Source of the DNA: Entomortierella parvispora
Taxonomy: Eukaryota; Mortierellomycota; Mortierellomycetes; Mortierellales; Mortierellaceae
DNA: 64,000 nt
Direction of reading: 5' to 3'
NCBI GenBank assembly: GCA_963573315.1
Contig: OY752147.1
Span: 992,001 to 1,056,000, forward strand
A program made the position numbers and the translations under genes. The notes beneath the pieces were generated by a model. That model was given only the letters and a program-made list of their open reading frames with translations, did no database searches and was not told the DNA's origin. This document shows positions 48,396-62,225 of this stretch, piece after piece (the first letter of the stretch is position 1; each line of letters starts with the position of its first letter).

Positions 48396-48597
48396 CCCAA
48401 GCAAAAAAATCCCGTTATTTTCTCGCATAAAGTCCTTGTAAAATGATCTCCCTTTTACATATCCTCGCAGCATCTTCTTCTTCTACTAACAGCTATCCTG
48501 GCCCCACAGAGAGGTTTTGGAGGAAAATAGATACAAGAAATAAAAAATTTTACATGGATTATGACACCCATTGCATGCAACCAGAGTTCACAAATTG

Positions 48598-48984
48598 CTA
48601 GACCGTTTTTTTAACCGAGTCAATTGACCTGACCGATTGACCTCTTTGACCGATTAACCAGTTAATTTGCCTATCAGAACGCATGGTTGCATGAGGCGCG
48701 TCTTGCCATGCAACTGCAAACATGATGCTTATCAGTGAGCATTTTGTATGGCCATGCTTGACCTTTTGACCAAGAAATTCGGTTAAAAACACTGCTTGGT
48801 CTGGTGCCTTTGGGCAATGACCCACGTGTTGGAGGATAGGTCGCCTTTTATCTGGGCTATTGTTGTCTATACAGATCTCGGGTCGGTGATGAGTGTAACA
48901 AGAGAATGCTGTCCTGAAGACAAGGACGTTGACGATATGGGTCAAAGGTGCGGTCGTTTGAGGATCACCACCTAGTTGGTTCAA
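48598..48984 (-). pseudogene. Fragment of a Fanzor-like C-terminal region
   Basis: The minus-strand frame contains FSCYTHHRPEICIDNNSPDK and RRPILQHVGHCPKAPDQAVF. These match, position by position, the segment CSSCNTHHRPELIRDPSAP and RLVLKHIKNCPRSLPRVI of the large Fanzor-like gene at 35350-35480. The downstream zinc-finger/RuvC-III part is not recognisable. It is therefore a short relic of a related element and is non-functional. Confidence 0.65.
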
Positions 48985-49192
48985 AGAAGGTAGGGTAGAA
49001 TATGTCCGTGTTGGTGGGGATCATCTTTCTCTGATTTTTTGTTAATCCCACTTCTCCAACGGTTTGTCTCTAAACAATGTTTCGCGCAAAATGCATGAAA
49101 GGTCGCCTCATTAACGTCAGGGCACGGCCGATAAGAATAGTCCTTAACTTACTATATTAATAATACTCGCGGTGTTTTATTCTCACTGCACA

Positions 49193-51159
49193 CTACAAAA
49201 TACCACTGTCTTTCAATGCATTTTGTAGAATTGTTTCCTTGACTGCCGCAAATACAAGACGAATCTATTCAATGTAAATAACGAAGGGCGAATGTGTGAG
49301 CGACTACTTTCTGTACAGAAAGCCGTGTAGCCGAGGACAAAAAAAAAATAGAAACTCACATTGAGAGTGTCCGTTGCCTGGGTCATGCTACAGAATGAAG
49401 GAGAGGATATTAAGTGTGAGTGATATTATCCTTCGAAGAGAAAGAGTGACAGACATATTGATGATTGGAGGTCAAACTATTGCTCTTTTTCATAAGTAGA
49501 AAACCTACTGGGGGTATATTTGGAGGCGCGCTCGGTTGGTCTGTGTGAACCGCCAGAGGATATACTTCGCAGCCTTTGCGATATCAGGTCCTCCTGCAGA
49601 CGTGGCGCAGGGTGGGATCAAAGAAAATACAGTATAACTTTAGTAACTCGATATCTCGTCAGTACATCTACGCATCTTGGATGCCACCCGAAATGTTGAT
49701 TACCTGTATAGTCCGAAAAGAACTTTTCAAGTGGCACCTTTGGAAGTTTAGCTGCAAAGAGATCAATCTTGTTCATTAATAGAATGATGGATGTCCGCAA
49801 GAACCATCGACTGTTGATAACAGATTCAAACAAGACGAGGCTCTCAGCCATCCGGTTCTATTCGACGTAAAAAATATGAACATCCGGATTAGTCATAGAC
49901 ATAAATCAGACGTCCCCTATCGCGTTTAGGACCTTTAACGAGAAAGAACAACTGGATGTGGGAGTTTTATAGTCAATTGATATTCACCTGGCCAGATTCC
50001 TCGAGAAGCACTTGGTCGTACTCACTCAGTGCCACACAAAAGATGATCGAGGTCACGGCTTCGAAGCAATGGATCCACTTCTTTCGCTCTGACCGTTGAC
50101 CTCCGACATCAAACATGCTAAAGATTACATTTGTACATGAAAGGGTGAAAGCGTCAATCCACGATCCAATTCCTGCGCCTGCAAGGCCTATTCTAGCAAA
50201 ACGAGAGTATTACTGTATACTGAGTTGGCCCATGTTGAATCTCGTCTCCGATATGCCGGTGGTTTTGGATCGTGCCCTCAAGACATCCTGTACGCTAGGA
50301 GTGTAATCATCAGCCCCTATCCTGCGAACTTGACTAAAGAAGCTAGAAAAAACAAAATGGACGCGCGTATTGGGAAACAAGGTCGTTGGTCTCAGTTTCT
50401 ATCAGACCATGCAAAAAAAAAAAAAAAAAAAAAAAGAAAAGACGTAACAATTGTGAAGATGATCTTGCACTTACTAAGGTGCCGAGTCCATGATATAAAA
50501 CTCGCTGGATCGATCCATCGAGATGGAAGTGATGGGGTCGTGGTAAAGAGAGTCAATTGCGTTCACAATGTCCGGACTCAAGGTGAAGTAAGGATCAGCA
50601 TCGACTCTGTAGTCCAAAATACGATCAGCCATAGCTCTGTTCTCCGGTTTGATCGGCTCTAGTCGTAATTTTTCCATGGCCAACACTAACGATTGTGCCG
50701 AGTCGACCAGGTTCTTGTAGATTGTCAGCCGATAAGTAGCCAGTTCTTCACGACTATAGCCGCCCTGGTGGATCACTTTCATCTGTTTGACGATTGTTGA
50801 TTTGCCAGACTCTCCACTTCCTGAAAGTGCAAAAGAGCGTATAGAACGTCATAGTGTTGGTTAGCTCGCTAGGATCAAAGCATGGATACGACTTGAAAAC
50901 GGTCGATTTGTGATGGTTTGTGTTCTCATGATGAAGTCCGAACGGGTCATGGAGTCTCGGAGTAAGAGCAGTATCAGAGCAATCAGCGAGAGATGGGAAA
51001 CGAGGTATATGCTCCTCCTAGAAGAGCAGACAAATACTTACCAAGCAAGAGGATCTTGCACTCCTTCTTCAGTCGCTTATTGTCCTCCTCCAGACCACGG
51101 TCAATGGTCTGGCTGATTTCCTTTTGTTCTTTCTCCTCTGCAGATAGACATAGACCCAT
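49193..51159 (-). CDS. Heterotrimeric G-protein alpha subunit
   Basis: GTP-binding switch coupled to seven-transmembrane receptors. Eight exons: 51159-51042, 50820-50475, 50333-50214, 50117-49988, 49857-49704, 49593-49509, 49387-49360 and 49264-49193, giving 350 aa. MGLCLS at the N-terminus fits Gly2 myristoylation and Cys4 palmitoylation. G1 is GSGESGKST. Switch I is [16 protein letters not shown], with the Arg of cholera-toxin-type sites. G3 is [18 protein letters not shown] with the catalytic Gln. G4 is LLMNKIDLF, and G5 is in MTQATDTLN. The C-terminus LKDSGIL is the receptor-contact tail. It resembles fungal group I/III alphas more than Gs. All GTPase residues are present. Confidence 0.96.
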
Positions 51160-52404
51160 TTCCGTCGATATATAATGATGAAGATAAGCTTTGTTGGCTG
51201 TGCCGAAGAGTTTGACTGTGGTGAAGTCTGCGTTGCAAAGCGATTTGTGTTTTTGCCTGCAACGGTGTTTCGAAAATTGGTGCAAGGAGGTTCCCCTCGT
51301 ACGGTTGCAAGCGCGGGCTATGCAGACGGATGTCTGGTTGAAAAAAAAAAGGGACAGAGAGAGAAAAAGAGAGGGAACGAAAGCGAGAGAGCAGAGGGGG
51401 TGTTGTGACTTTTGAGGCTGGACGTGGGACCAGACCAGCACGGGCCAGGAAAGAACAAAAGAGGAGGGACGAGTAGGAAGGTGAGGGCAGGACAAGTGGA
51501 GTGAGGAGCAGGAGGATCGATGAAGAGGTGTGAAGGTGGGTAGTGGATGGTTGAGTTGCCTTTGCGCGGACACTACCAGTGTTTCCCTTCACAGAGTAGG
51601 CGGGTTGCGCGAGCGTGCACGGTTTGCTGGCTGGCAGTTTTTGCCTTCCTGCTCCGTCTGTCAGTCAGTCAATTGACCAGGGCTGCCCGTTGTCCTGTGT
51701 GTGTGTGTGTGTGTGTGTGTGCAGTCAGTCAGTCAGTCAGTCAGTCAGTCAGTCTGTAGTCGGTCAGCCAGTTCGTCCGTCCGTAGCCCTGCAGTTGGTG
51801 CAAAGGGCGATTGTTGCGGCAGGGTGCAAAGACGAGAGTTTCGAAGGCAGATGGCTGGATGACGGCTGGCTGGAGCGAGCAGATGGAATCGAATGGAATT
51901 GAATGGAGGAGCGAGATGGAAGGAGAGCAAACTGCTCCGTGCATGCATGCGAGGGAGCAGGAGGAGCGCGAGAGAAGGAAGGAAGAAAGGAAGAAAGGAA
52001 GGAAGGAAGGAAGAAAGGAAGCAAGAAATAAAGGAAGAAAGGATGGAAGAAAGGATGGATGGAAGAAAGGATGGATGGAAGAAAGGATGGATGCAAGAGA
52101 AGAATGGAGAGAGGCAGCTGTGCAGGGCCAAACGAAGGAAGGAGGGAAGGAGGGAAGAAGGAACGAACGAACGAAGGAGCAAAGGGAAGGCCAAGGTGGA
52201 GGCGTGTGCCGCTGGCTGGCATTGGACACCATGTGCGCCCAGTGCGGAAACGGGATTTAAATTTAAAAAACCCCCCATAAATTTTTTTATTCCTCCATGA
52301 CGGCGCTATTCCTCCATGACGGCGCGGCGTGGGCGGCGTCTGGCACAATTCTCGAGAACCATTCTCATCCTTCTTCCTTCTCTCTCCATCCTCCATCTCC
52401 CGTC
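51160..52404. other. Divergent promoter region with microsatellites
   Basis: 1,245 bases between G-alpha and HOG1. It contains an AG-rich leader (51340-51400), a (GT)n run at 51697-51721 continuing into (AGTC)n to about 51752, and a long GGAA/GAAAGGAAG polypurine tract at 51975-52165. A duplicated TCCTCCATGACGGCGC lies near 52290-52325. Long open frames over this region on both strands are low-complexity artefacts (Phe/Leu/Ser or Lys/Glu/Arg only). No gene is supported. Confidence 0.7.
51697..51755. repeat. GT and AGTC microsatellite
   Basis: A GT dinucleotide run of about 12 units is followed directly by about eight CAGT/AGTC units, within the G-alpha/HOG1 intergenic region. Confidence 0.9.
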
Positions 52405-54501
<2,097 letters not shown>

Positions 54502-54919
54502 TGGCAAACCTTTCAATATTATATAAAACGTCTCCGACGACCTTTGCAGTCTTTTACATCGTTCCCTCTTACTTGAAAACGACGGATTTCGATATCAGTG
54601 GTGATCTCCTGCCTGACTCCAAAAATATTCGCGTTTGGAGTTCCCAGGCGGCCACTTTGTGATTTTATGGGGCTTGTCAACTTGCATGCCAAGTAGAGCA
54701 TCCCATTTAAGACTGCTCTTTTTTAGGAGGCGTACAAGTAGGCTCATTTTTGCCCCTGTTTCGCGTTTATTCTCCTTTCTCCTTTCTCCTTTCTCCTTCA
54801 TCCTTTGTCCTTTCCACCCATCACATCAACTCCTCTTATTTGCCCCCTATCATTGCACCCAGGATTCCTTTTTTTAAAAAAAAATAGAAAAGGAAGAGCA
54901 GGATCCAACATCTATCAAC
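54502..54919. other. Intergenic between HOG1 and the p24 gene
   Basis: 418 bases. CTCCTTT-type pyrimidine repeats (54770-54800) precede the p24 start. No gene was seen. Confidence 0.5.
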
Positions 54920-56025
54920 ATGGCAAGCAATATTACCAGGTGGACTATTTGCCTTCTGCTCATTTTGAGCATTCTTCCCTCTGTCTTCAGCCTGTACTTT
55001 TATCTTGAGGGCTCAGAGCAAAAGTGTTTTACAGAAGAACTTCCCAAGGAAACTGTCGTCATTGGTAAAAAAAAAAGCTCCTGCACTCTGAGCGATTCAA
55101 ACTCTGCGATTCATTCTGTGTCCATTGTTAACGATGTTGCTGATGCTACTTCACAGCTGAATACTCGGCGGAGGAATGGGACGAGGCCAAGCAAATTTTT
55201 ATCGACAATCCTGCGGTCGCTCTGGAAGCCATTGCCGAGGTAAAAGAGGCGATATAACCTTTCTCGACATCATTGACAGCTCATGGCGTTAACGAATTTT
55301 CTTGGTTCATCTAGGAATTGCCCAATGGCAATCGCATCTTCAGTCAAAAGCTTTCTCCAAAGGGTCAATTCAAATTTACGTCAGCTGAGTCTGGAGAACA
55401 TGCCATTTGTATATTCACTTCTACGACCAGTTGGTTCAGTGCTAGCAAGATTGTAAGCTGTGTGTATTAGCTTTCTCGTCTTCGACGTGTATTCATGATT
55501 CTCACCTTAACCTTATTACTGTAGAGAGTGAATTTGGACTTAACGATTCGCGACTTGCATGAAATGACCTCTGAGGCAAAGGAGGGCGCTCTATCTGGTA
55601 GGAGTACGCCTTGCAAAGACCATGACTTCTCTTATTATTTTGAAGTTGCATTTTAACAAGCAAACTTGCGTCTCTCTCTCTCTCTCTCTCTCCCTTGAAA
55701 CATTTTTTGCCTCGTGTATAGAGTTGGCACAGCGGGTGCGTGAGTTGAATCACAAAGTGGCTGACATCCGCCGCGAACAATCATATCTTCGAGTAAGAGA
55801 GCAAAACTTGATGTTGGTATTCGTTACGCGCGAACGCCTTTTTTTTAAAAAAAATGAACCTTTATCGTATTGTAGGAACACGAGCAGGCTTTTCGTGACA
55901 AAAGTGAGGCAATCAACTCACATACAGTGACTTGGACTATTGTACAGTTGATTGTCATTGGTTTGACCTGCGCGACACAGCTTCGATCCCTTCGAGTTTT
56001 CTTTGAATCCAAAAAGCTAGTTTAG
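54920..56025 (+). CDS. p24 family cargo receptor (EMP24/GP25L/TMED, alpha type)
   Basis: Type I membrane protein of COPI/COPII vesicles that selects lumenal cargo such as GPI-anchored proteins. Six exons: 54920-55064, 55157-55239, 55315-55452, 55525-55597, 55722-55792 and 55876-56025, giving 219 aa. It has a signal peptide (WTICLLLILSILPSVFS), then a GOLD domain starting LYFYLEGSEQKCFTEELPKE with its paired cysteine in HAICIFTSTTSWF. A coiled coil follows (LAQRVRELNHKVADIRREQS), then a membrane segment (TWTIVQLIVIGLTCATQL). The cytosolic tail RVFFESKKLV ends in a KKxx dilysine retrieval signal. LYF...KCF plus KKLV points to the alpha (TMED4/9, Erp1/5/6) subfamily. Boundary of exon 1 is good to about one base. 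Confidence 0.94.
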
Positions 56026-56148
56026 TTAATTAAATCAAATTATTTTAATCAAGAAAAATATTTAATCCATTTTATTATTATGTATTCAAACTCCGAAAAA
56101 TCTTCAAGTTATGAGAAAAATCGAATTAAATTTTAGTCGTGTTTACAT

Positions 56149-56220
56149 GTTGGATTGGCCTAGTGGTAAGGCGTTGGTCTCCGAAGCCAAAGATCGCGGG
56201 TTCGATCCCCGCATTCAACG
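56149..56220 (+). tRNA. tRNA-Arg (anticodon CCG)
   Basis: A 72-base cloverleaf. The acceptor stem GTTGGAT pairs with ATTCAAC. The D stem is GCCT/AGGC. The anticodon stem TTGGT/GCCAA carries loop CTCCGAA, anticodon CCG. The T arm is GCGGG-TTCGATC-CCCGC, and the discriminator base is G. No intron. A small inverted-repeat element begins 61 bp downstream. Confidence 0.93.
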
Positions 56221-56280
56221 CATGAAAAACATTTTTAGTTCCTTGCGCAAGCAGCACAACGCTCCAAGTTGTAACGAGAG

Positions 56281-56432
56281 ATCTATCCGCCGACCATGGG
56301 GGGACTTTCCTTTTGGGTCGCTTATCTATCGACCCTGCTATTCTTTAACCATCGCCTCTAACAACCGAGCCCTCTCTAAACCGCCGAGTTTTCTTTTTCG
56401 TGTCCGTCGACCAGGGAGATCGGCGGATAGAT
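56281..56432. mobile_element. 152-bp MITE-like element with 13-bp terminal inverted repeats
   Basis: It opens with ATCTATCCGCCGA and closes with its exact reverse complement TCGGCGGATAGAT at 56420-56432. The interior includes CTATCGACCCTGCTATTCT and CCGCCGAGTTTTC. These resemble sequence at 48285-48305 (GTCGACCCTGCCATTCT) and 47740-47795, so the family is repeated in the window. No open reading frame. Its autonomous partner is unknown. Confidence 0.7.
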
Positions 56433-59403
56433 TAAATGTAGTTTTGTGCAACGCTTTCTGGGGACAGGTGGAGAATTGGATCCGTCGGAAATAGCAAGTG
56501 CTTATCGAGACGAGGTTAGACGGATACGACTTGCCTCAGAGCCTCAGAGCCTCAGAAACAATCGCATCTTGGCAATGAAGTATCTCTTCTAAGCGATAGA
56601 ATCCACGATCTGCTGATTGTGGAGAGACTGGAGAGACATTGTTGCTAGAATTGATCCTGCCGCTATTATTATTGTTATTATTGTTATTAGCATGTCGACC
56701 CGAGAGAGTATGGGCTGCAACAGCAACAGCAACAGTTGATCCATTTGGATGGCCGTGAGGTGTTGTGGATGGCCTAGAGAGCCAAGGCTCGGAGCCATCT
56801 AATAAGTGCTTGCCTCGATTTTACTGGCGAGATTCTAAAGCCAGCGTTTCTGTGGGAGGGAGGGCAGATAAACACTGGTCTGGATTGCGGTAGTATATTG
56901 GCTCTCGACTGTGATTTTCGGCCGCGATCAGTTTTTGATACTGCTGAGATTGACTGGTAACCATGTTGCCACGGCCAGCTCTTCAGAGCAAAATGCGTTA
57001 CTATATGTTGAGCCTGTAGTAAATTACTTTGGTCCTGGCGATCCTACTGCTGTTTTTGAAACGCCTGGTTGTGATCTCTCGGCTCCTTGGTGATATCGCC
57101 CATGATCCTCGGTTACAAACAGCCTCACTGGCAAATATCACTAGTAATATCATTCTAAACATGGCTGGGAGAAGAGTCGTTACTGCCTAAACAAAAGATG
57201 GGACAGATGATCTTGCTTTGTAAACACACGCAGCCTGAGCAACATCTCCTGCCGCCGTTAATTCTGCTAGAATTGGTAACCTGGTAGTGGGCAATCGACC
57301 CTCCAGAATTTAGACCATAGCCTGAGCCACCAAGCACTGAATCCCTTCTGGGAACCAGCCTTTTGTATGATCGATGGTTAGCCTCAGATCAGAAAGAGAG
57401 CAAACAAACCAGGCCGTCATTGTTGCTTCAGCAGTAACGACATGTGCCTGGTGGCTTGGAGGCGACGTTGGCGTTTGGAATGGGTCTTGCTGCTGTGGAT
57501 GTCACTGCTTGGATTGGACAACGTTGGAATCGAGTCGCCGACGGAGGCAGAGTTGGCTCGAATGCTTTCCTAGAGCGGAAGGTCGATGTTGAGATGATAC
57601 ATACTAACATAGGACCGTTGACCCGTCCTCACTCTCTCTTTTCTTTTTTTTTTTTCAGACATCTGAGATGGATGACGCCTCCTAGACAATCTTTACCCGA
57701 TCATCTTGTCCCCAAGTGCAGTAGAATCGCAATACAAACGGTGACTGATAGAGGATAGAAGAAGTATGGACTTGCGACCTCCGAGCTGACAAAGCAAACT
57801 GAGCCGAAGCCTTAGTTCTCGATTGTTTCCGGATGGAGACAGGAAGGGGGCAAAAAAAAAAAACGAAAAGATAATCAACGCCGATATATGGTACTGGATC
57901 AAGCTGGATCGATAGACAATCAAAAATGCAGATTGGTTATCAGGATGAAACCAAAGCAGAGATTAACCAAGACACTGTATACGAGTGCGACCCCTATCCA
58001 AAGCTGGCGTCCATGTGGATGTCGGCACTGGAGACGGAAGATTGAAGTCTGAAGAAGTTGGACCTGGGATTGTTGCGGTTGTTATGGCGGTGGTTGGGTG
58101 GAGCAGAGTGCGTTGAAGATACAAGTTAAAGTAGGACGAAGACAAAGACGAGCACAGAAAGGAGGAGGAGCGACCGTCGTCCAGTCTTTCTTTGGATGGG
58201 AAGACGTTTGATTGCAGACCATGCGAACAATCAAGATCAACGCGTCGAATTTTTGCACTGATGTGTGAATGGGGCGTGTGGGATAAAAGAAAAGGATATG
58301 GGACCAAACCAACGCGACCCTTGAAGAGAGAAGGGGCAGAGGAGACGAAACGCAGAGGAGATGGACAAGAAGTCGAAGAACAAGAAACGAGGAACGGGAT
58401 TAACGGTGTGATTTTATTTGTGAAAACCAACAAGAAATTATAACAATCAATGAGGTCCTGGAGCACAAGAGATCGAGAGCAGTTGGTGGCCACGACTTGC
58501 CTACACTTGTGGGGAACAATTGTTATTGATTTTCACGAGCATCTGACGTGAAGACGTCTACTTCGACCTGCTTCTTGCTTTCATTTCCGTCAATGGCACC
58601 CCCAATCCGTGCTCGTGCCACATGTAAATGTAAATATTCCAGAAACCACGTACATGCCAAACAACTTGTCGGGGCGAGGCTAACATCTTTTCTTTTGTCT
58701 TTGTGTCGTAACAGGATTCTTCTGTTTTGCTCCTCTGCTGGAGAATATCCAGGCTTAAGTATTTTGAGTAAGTCGCTAAGGTTGAGATGCTCTGTTATCT
58801 TCTAATTTTTTCTGCGTTGACCTGGCTTGCCAAGTCAGAGTTATCAGTCCAGTCCAGTTCCCATCGACCATGAAAACAAAAGAGCTGGGCCACAAAAGAT
58901 ACTTCCCCCAACAAGAGCGTCTCCAAATGCTCTTGTTTGCTCACCATGGTATCACCGCAGCCCAGCAGACCACTGTTTATCCTTCACATGGAATGTCGTC
59001 TAGGAGCTCTCAACAACACAACATGTCAGGATTTTTCTTTCCCACAGCCCTGAACCATCCACAGAACATTAATAGCTCGACTCTTGCGCCAAACACAAGA
59101 GACTGGGGGCGTTTTCGATTTCGTGTTTTAACTTCTCCTTCCGGGCAGTGCTGCAGTTCGAAGATTAATTACATCTTGCAGCACCAATCTCGTATCATCT
59201 CGACAAGCACACGCAGTTCAGCATTAGCTTTAGTGTTCTCACATCTTTCCATCTTTGGTTTTTCTCGGCTTTTATCACCCTCACTTTGCCCATCAATTCA
59301 TAATTTTCGCAATAGAGAACCAGGCAACACGCAAGAGTGTCATATTTTCTTTTTTTATTGTCATGTTGAAATACCAGTGTAGACTTTACTGCAGCCTGTA
59401 CGA
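56433..59403. other. Long intergenic region, no supported gene
   Basis: About 3 kb between the MITE-like element and the GPCR gene's 3' end. Open frames are short, scattered over both strands and lack recognisable motifs. One (58493-57963, minus) is Ser/Pro/Leu-rich and pyrimidine-biased, more like a leader than a protein. Another (58870-59382, plus) is His/Gln/Ser-rich. A gene too diverged to recognise, a long non-coding RNA or an old pseudogene is possible. Confidence 0.5.
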
Positions 59404-62225
59404 TCACCCATGTCTTGACGACAGGTCTCCATAAAGGTGCGTTGGAGACAGGTAGCCTGGCTGCGGTGATTGCTGCTGTGGGTAATATGAGTTCTGAGAA
59501 GGTTGATGTCTAGCGGGACTCTTCATGGGGACCGAAGGTGGTAATGGACTCTTGTTCCGTTGGTCCAACACAACTGGCAAGAGCTGTGTACTGGCGCCAA
59601 TGCTTTCTCGAGACGCTACCATGATCTGAACTGGGATTTCATTCGAGTTTAACGACTTATTTCCTCCGCCAGGTTGAATATATCCTATGGCAGGCGATCC
59701 TCGGACGTCATCGACGATTGGGACAGAATCAGAGACCATTTGTCGAGGCAAGGACCCGGAAAATGTAGCCTGGTTCACAATCTTTTGAGGCATGGGTGAA
59801 AGTGAAGTCGTCGTTGCGACTGAGTATTGCGGCTGTTGTTGTTGACCAAGTGTAGGAGATCGTGAAGAGCTGGACAAGTACACTTGCGACTGATACGCTG
59901 GCTCCTGTTGTTGAGGTTTCTTTAGCTTGATGCTTGCCCGAGGAACTGGAGTTGGCACCACGGGTTGCTCTACGTAACGTTCATTATTGTCGTTGGCAAC
60001 AAGGTAAGCACGCGTGGGACTTGAGAGAGTTTGGGCACTTGGAGTCCAAGCATTGACAACAGCTTTATCCTGAACCGCAGTCGGGGACCTGTAGAGGATG
60101 TCAGCGCCGTAAAGGTCCTCCAAGGTTTGGTTATGGGACTGAGGAGATTGATATTTGGGTGGTTCAGGCATCAGCTGAAGTGGACCACTTCTGGATCCGC
60201 TACTGAGGTTTCTCTGGAGACCATGATATTGTTGCTGGTAGTTCATCTGGTGAGGTGCGGTGTCGTATTCCTTATCGAGTAGATCATCCATGTCATACCA
60301 TTGGTTGACTCCATTCAGGTGCCCAGTCGAAGACATGGACTTGATGTCGTCACCAGAAAGAGCCATTGGAGCTGACACATTGCCAAATCCATTCCGAGTT
60401 CCTTTTCTAGCTTCATCGCTATTTGAAAGCGCCTGGTTCCCGGCAGGCAGGGTAGGCGTTGGCCCGTCACTAGGAGTTCGACGTCCTCGACTTCCATTTC
60501 CACTTTTACTTCGGGAAAAGAGATTCAAGAGCAGATAAGACCATTCGGACCAGAACTCGACCTTGCCGATGAATACCAAGGCAACCACGATGCCGATGAC
60601 AGCCAACAAGGACTCTGCAGCTGTGAACCAAGGGATGGAAGGCAAATGGGATTTGATGCTGGCGGCGCAAAGAGTTTGGGTGGCGTCAGAGCTCAAGCCT
60701 TTGGCACCGTTGGTCAAAACACAGGCCACCCATTGCTGGAGCCAGTCTGTAGAAGGTCCAAGAGATGCCAATCGGTGGGCATCCACAAAATAGAACAGCT
60801 ACAAGGATGCAGGAGCACAGTTCATCTTGTTTAGAAAGCCTGCGTCTGTTCAAGGAATATCGATCAACAATTGCCCTAGGAATTTGTTCCCAGCTTCCTG
60901 TCTTACCCAAAACACTGTTAGAGCACTCATCACAGTAGCCAGCATAAGAGCGGGGCGCCATTGACCACGGAGAAGACGTTTGGCTTGCATGGTCGCCGTG
61001 ATCTTTATCCTGGCATTCGACGACAGTTGGGACATGCCCGCATCAACCCTTGAAGACAACAAGGCCATCTGTTTTTCAGGGAAGAGAAAAAAATCTAGGC
61101 GAGGTTAGCTAACCATTCGGCACCATCATACAGAAGCCCATTAGTACTTTCTTTGAGAAGAGACATGCCTGGATCATCTTGCCAACCGTGACGACGTGAC
61201 AGAGCATAGCAGGATACATATACACAGCTGTTGGATAGAAGAGGTAGGTGTTCAGGTAGCTAGTGTTGACCAGACAGCTGAAGCCAATACCAGGGTATTC
61301 CGCCAGGTTGCGGACGGCAACGGGGATGGCGAAACACAGCGGCAGGATCCAGCAAACGCCGGTCAACCACACATAATATCGATCGATCAGGTCGCTCCTC
61401 CAAACGGCCAGCTAAAGGGCCAAAAAGTGATCGGATGGGGATCCAAAACGCGCGGAAGAAAAGAAAAATTGGCGGGAAGGAAGGGGTAAAAGCCGTGTGG
61501 TTAGGATAATCATCCGTGATTCGTTTGTGTTCATGTAAGCGCACCAGTGGCAGCGACGCCATCCAGGAGCCATAGAGAGGAAGACTCACCAGATGCAATT
61601 TGTAGATAAGCAGCGAGCACCAGAGCGCTGACGTCTGGGTGAAGTAGATAATCAACACACCTTGGATGCCGCAGAGTCGCGAGTTGTGGCCAGTAGATTG
61701 CTCAAAGTCATCGATACAGGCATTGGATATGCCCGGCATTACATCAAAAGCAGCATACCACAGCGACAGGGACACTGTCAGGAACAGGACCGAGATATGG
61801 GGCTGACCCCTCTTCCCAGGCAGAACCAAGTAAGAGACGGCCATAAAGACAGAAAACACAAGCGATACCTGCCGAGTAACATATGCGCCTTGTAGGACGT
61901 TCTGGATTTTGTTTGGTGCATAGAAGCTCTCGATGGCGGGGCACTTGATGCAGCAATCACCCATACATGTTGCGATAGACAGTTTGCGGGTGTTTGGAAT
62001 CAGAGGGCCAGGACAGCGAGCAGCAGAGTCGGGGTTTGTGCTTGCTCCTGGGGCAGAGGGATAGGTTGATGTGGGGGGAGGTGGTGGAGCAGCTGAAGGC
62101 AATTGAAAGTCTGTAGTCGCCACAGCTGCAGGCGCAGAGGTCTTTGTCGATGTTTGGGCCCAGGTGATAGTTGCAAGCAGAGCTAAGAGCGCAAGAGCGA
62201 CTGGCGAGCAATTTGTGAACTTCAT
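59404..62225 (-). CDS. Fungal Frizzled/Smoothened-like seven-transmembrane receptor
   Basis: Four exons, 62225-61590, 61411-61148, 61068-60907 and 60798-59404, encode 818 aa. A signal peptide (FTNCSPVALALLALLATITW) precedes a Ser/Thr/Pro-rich ectodomain with a short Cys-rich part (CMGDCCIKCPAIESFYAPNK). Seven hydrophobic helices can be placed: VSLVFSVFMAVSYLVLPG, ISVLFLTVSLSLWYAAFDV, GVLIIYFTQTSALWCSLLIY, VWLTGVCWILPLCFAIPVAV, YPTAVYMYPAMLCHVVTVG, PALMLATVMSALTVFWLFYF and TAAESLLAVIGIVVALVFI. CGIQG before helix 3 fits the disulphide cysteine. About 390 residues of Ser/Pro/Gln-rich cytosolic tail follow, which is unusually long. The ligand is unknown. The class call rests on the Cys-rich block and helix order. 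Confidence 0.82.

Noticed and set aside
51741-52396. Several overlapping Ser/Phe/Leu/Pro-rich and Lys/Glu/Arg-rich frames on both strands
   Set aside because: They follow the GGAA purine tract; composition is fully explained by the repeat and no domain is seen.
57963-58493. 176-codon minus-strand frame
   Set aside because: Pyrimidine-biased, no motif and no continuation into a convincing downstream exon; left as unassigned.
58870-59382. 170-codon plus-strand frame with His/Gln/Ser-rich start
   Set aside because: No domain and no related neighbour; it faces the GPCR gene's 3' end and composition looks non-coding.
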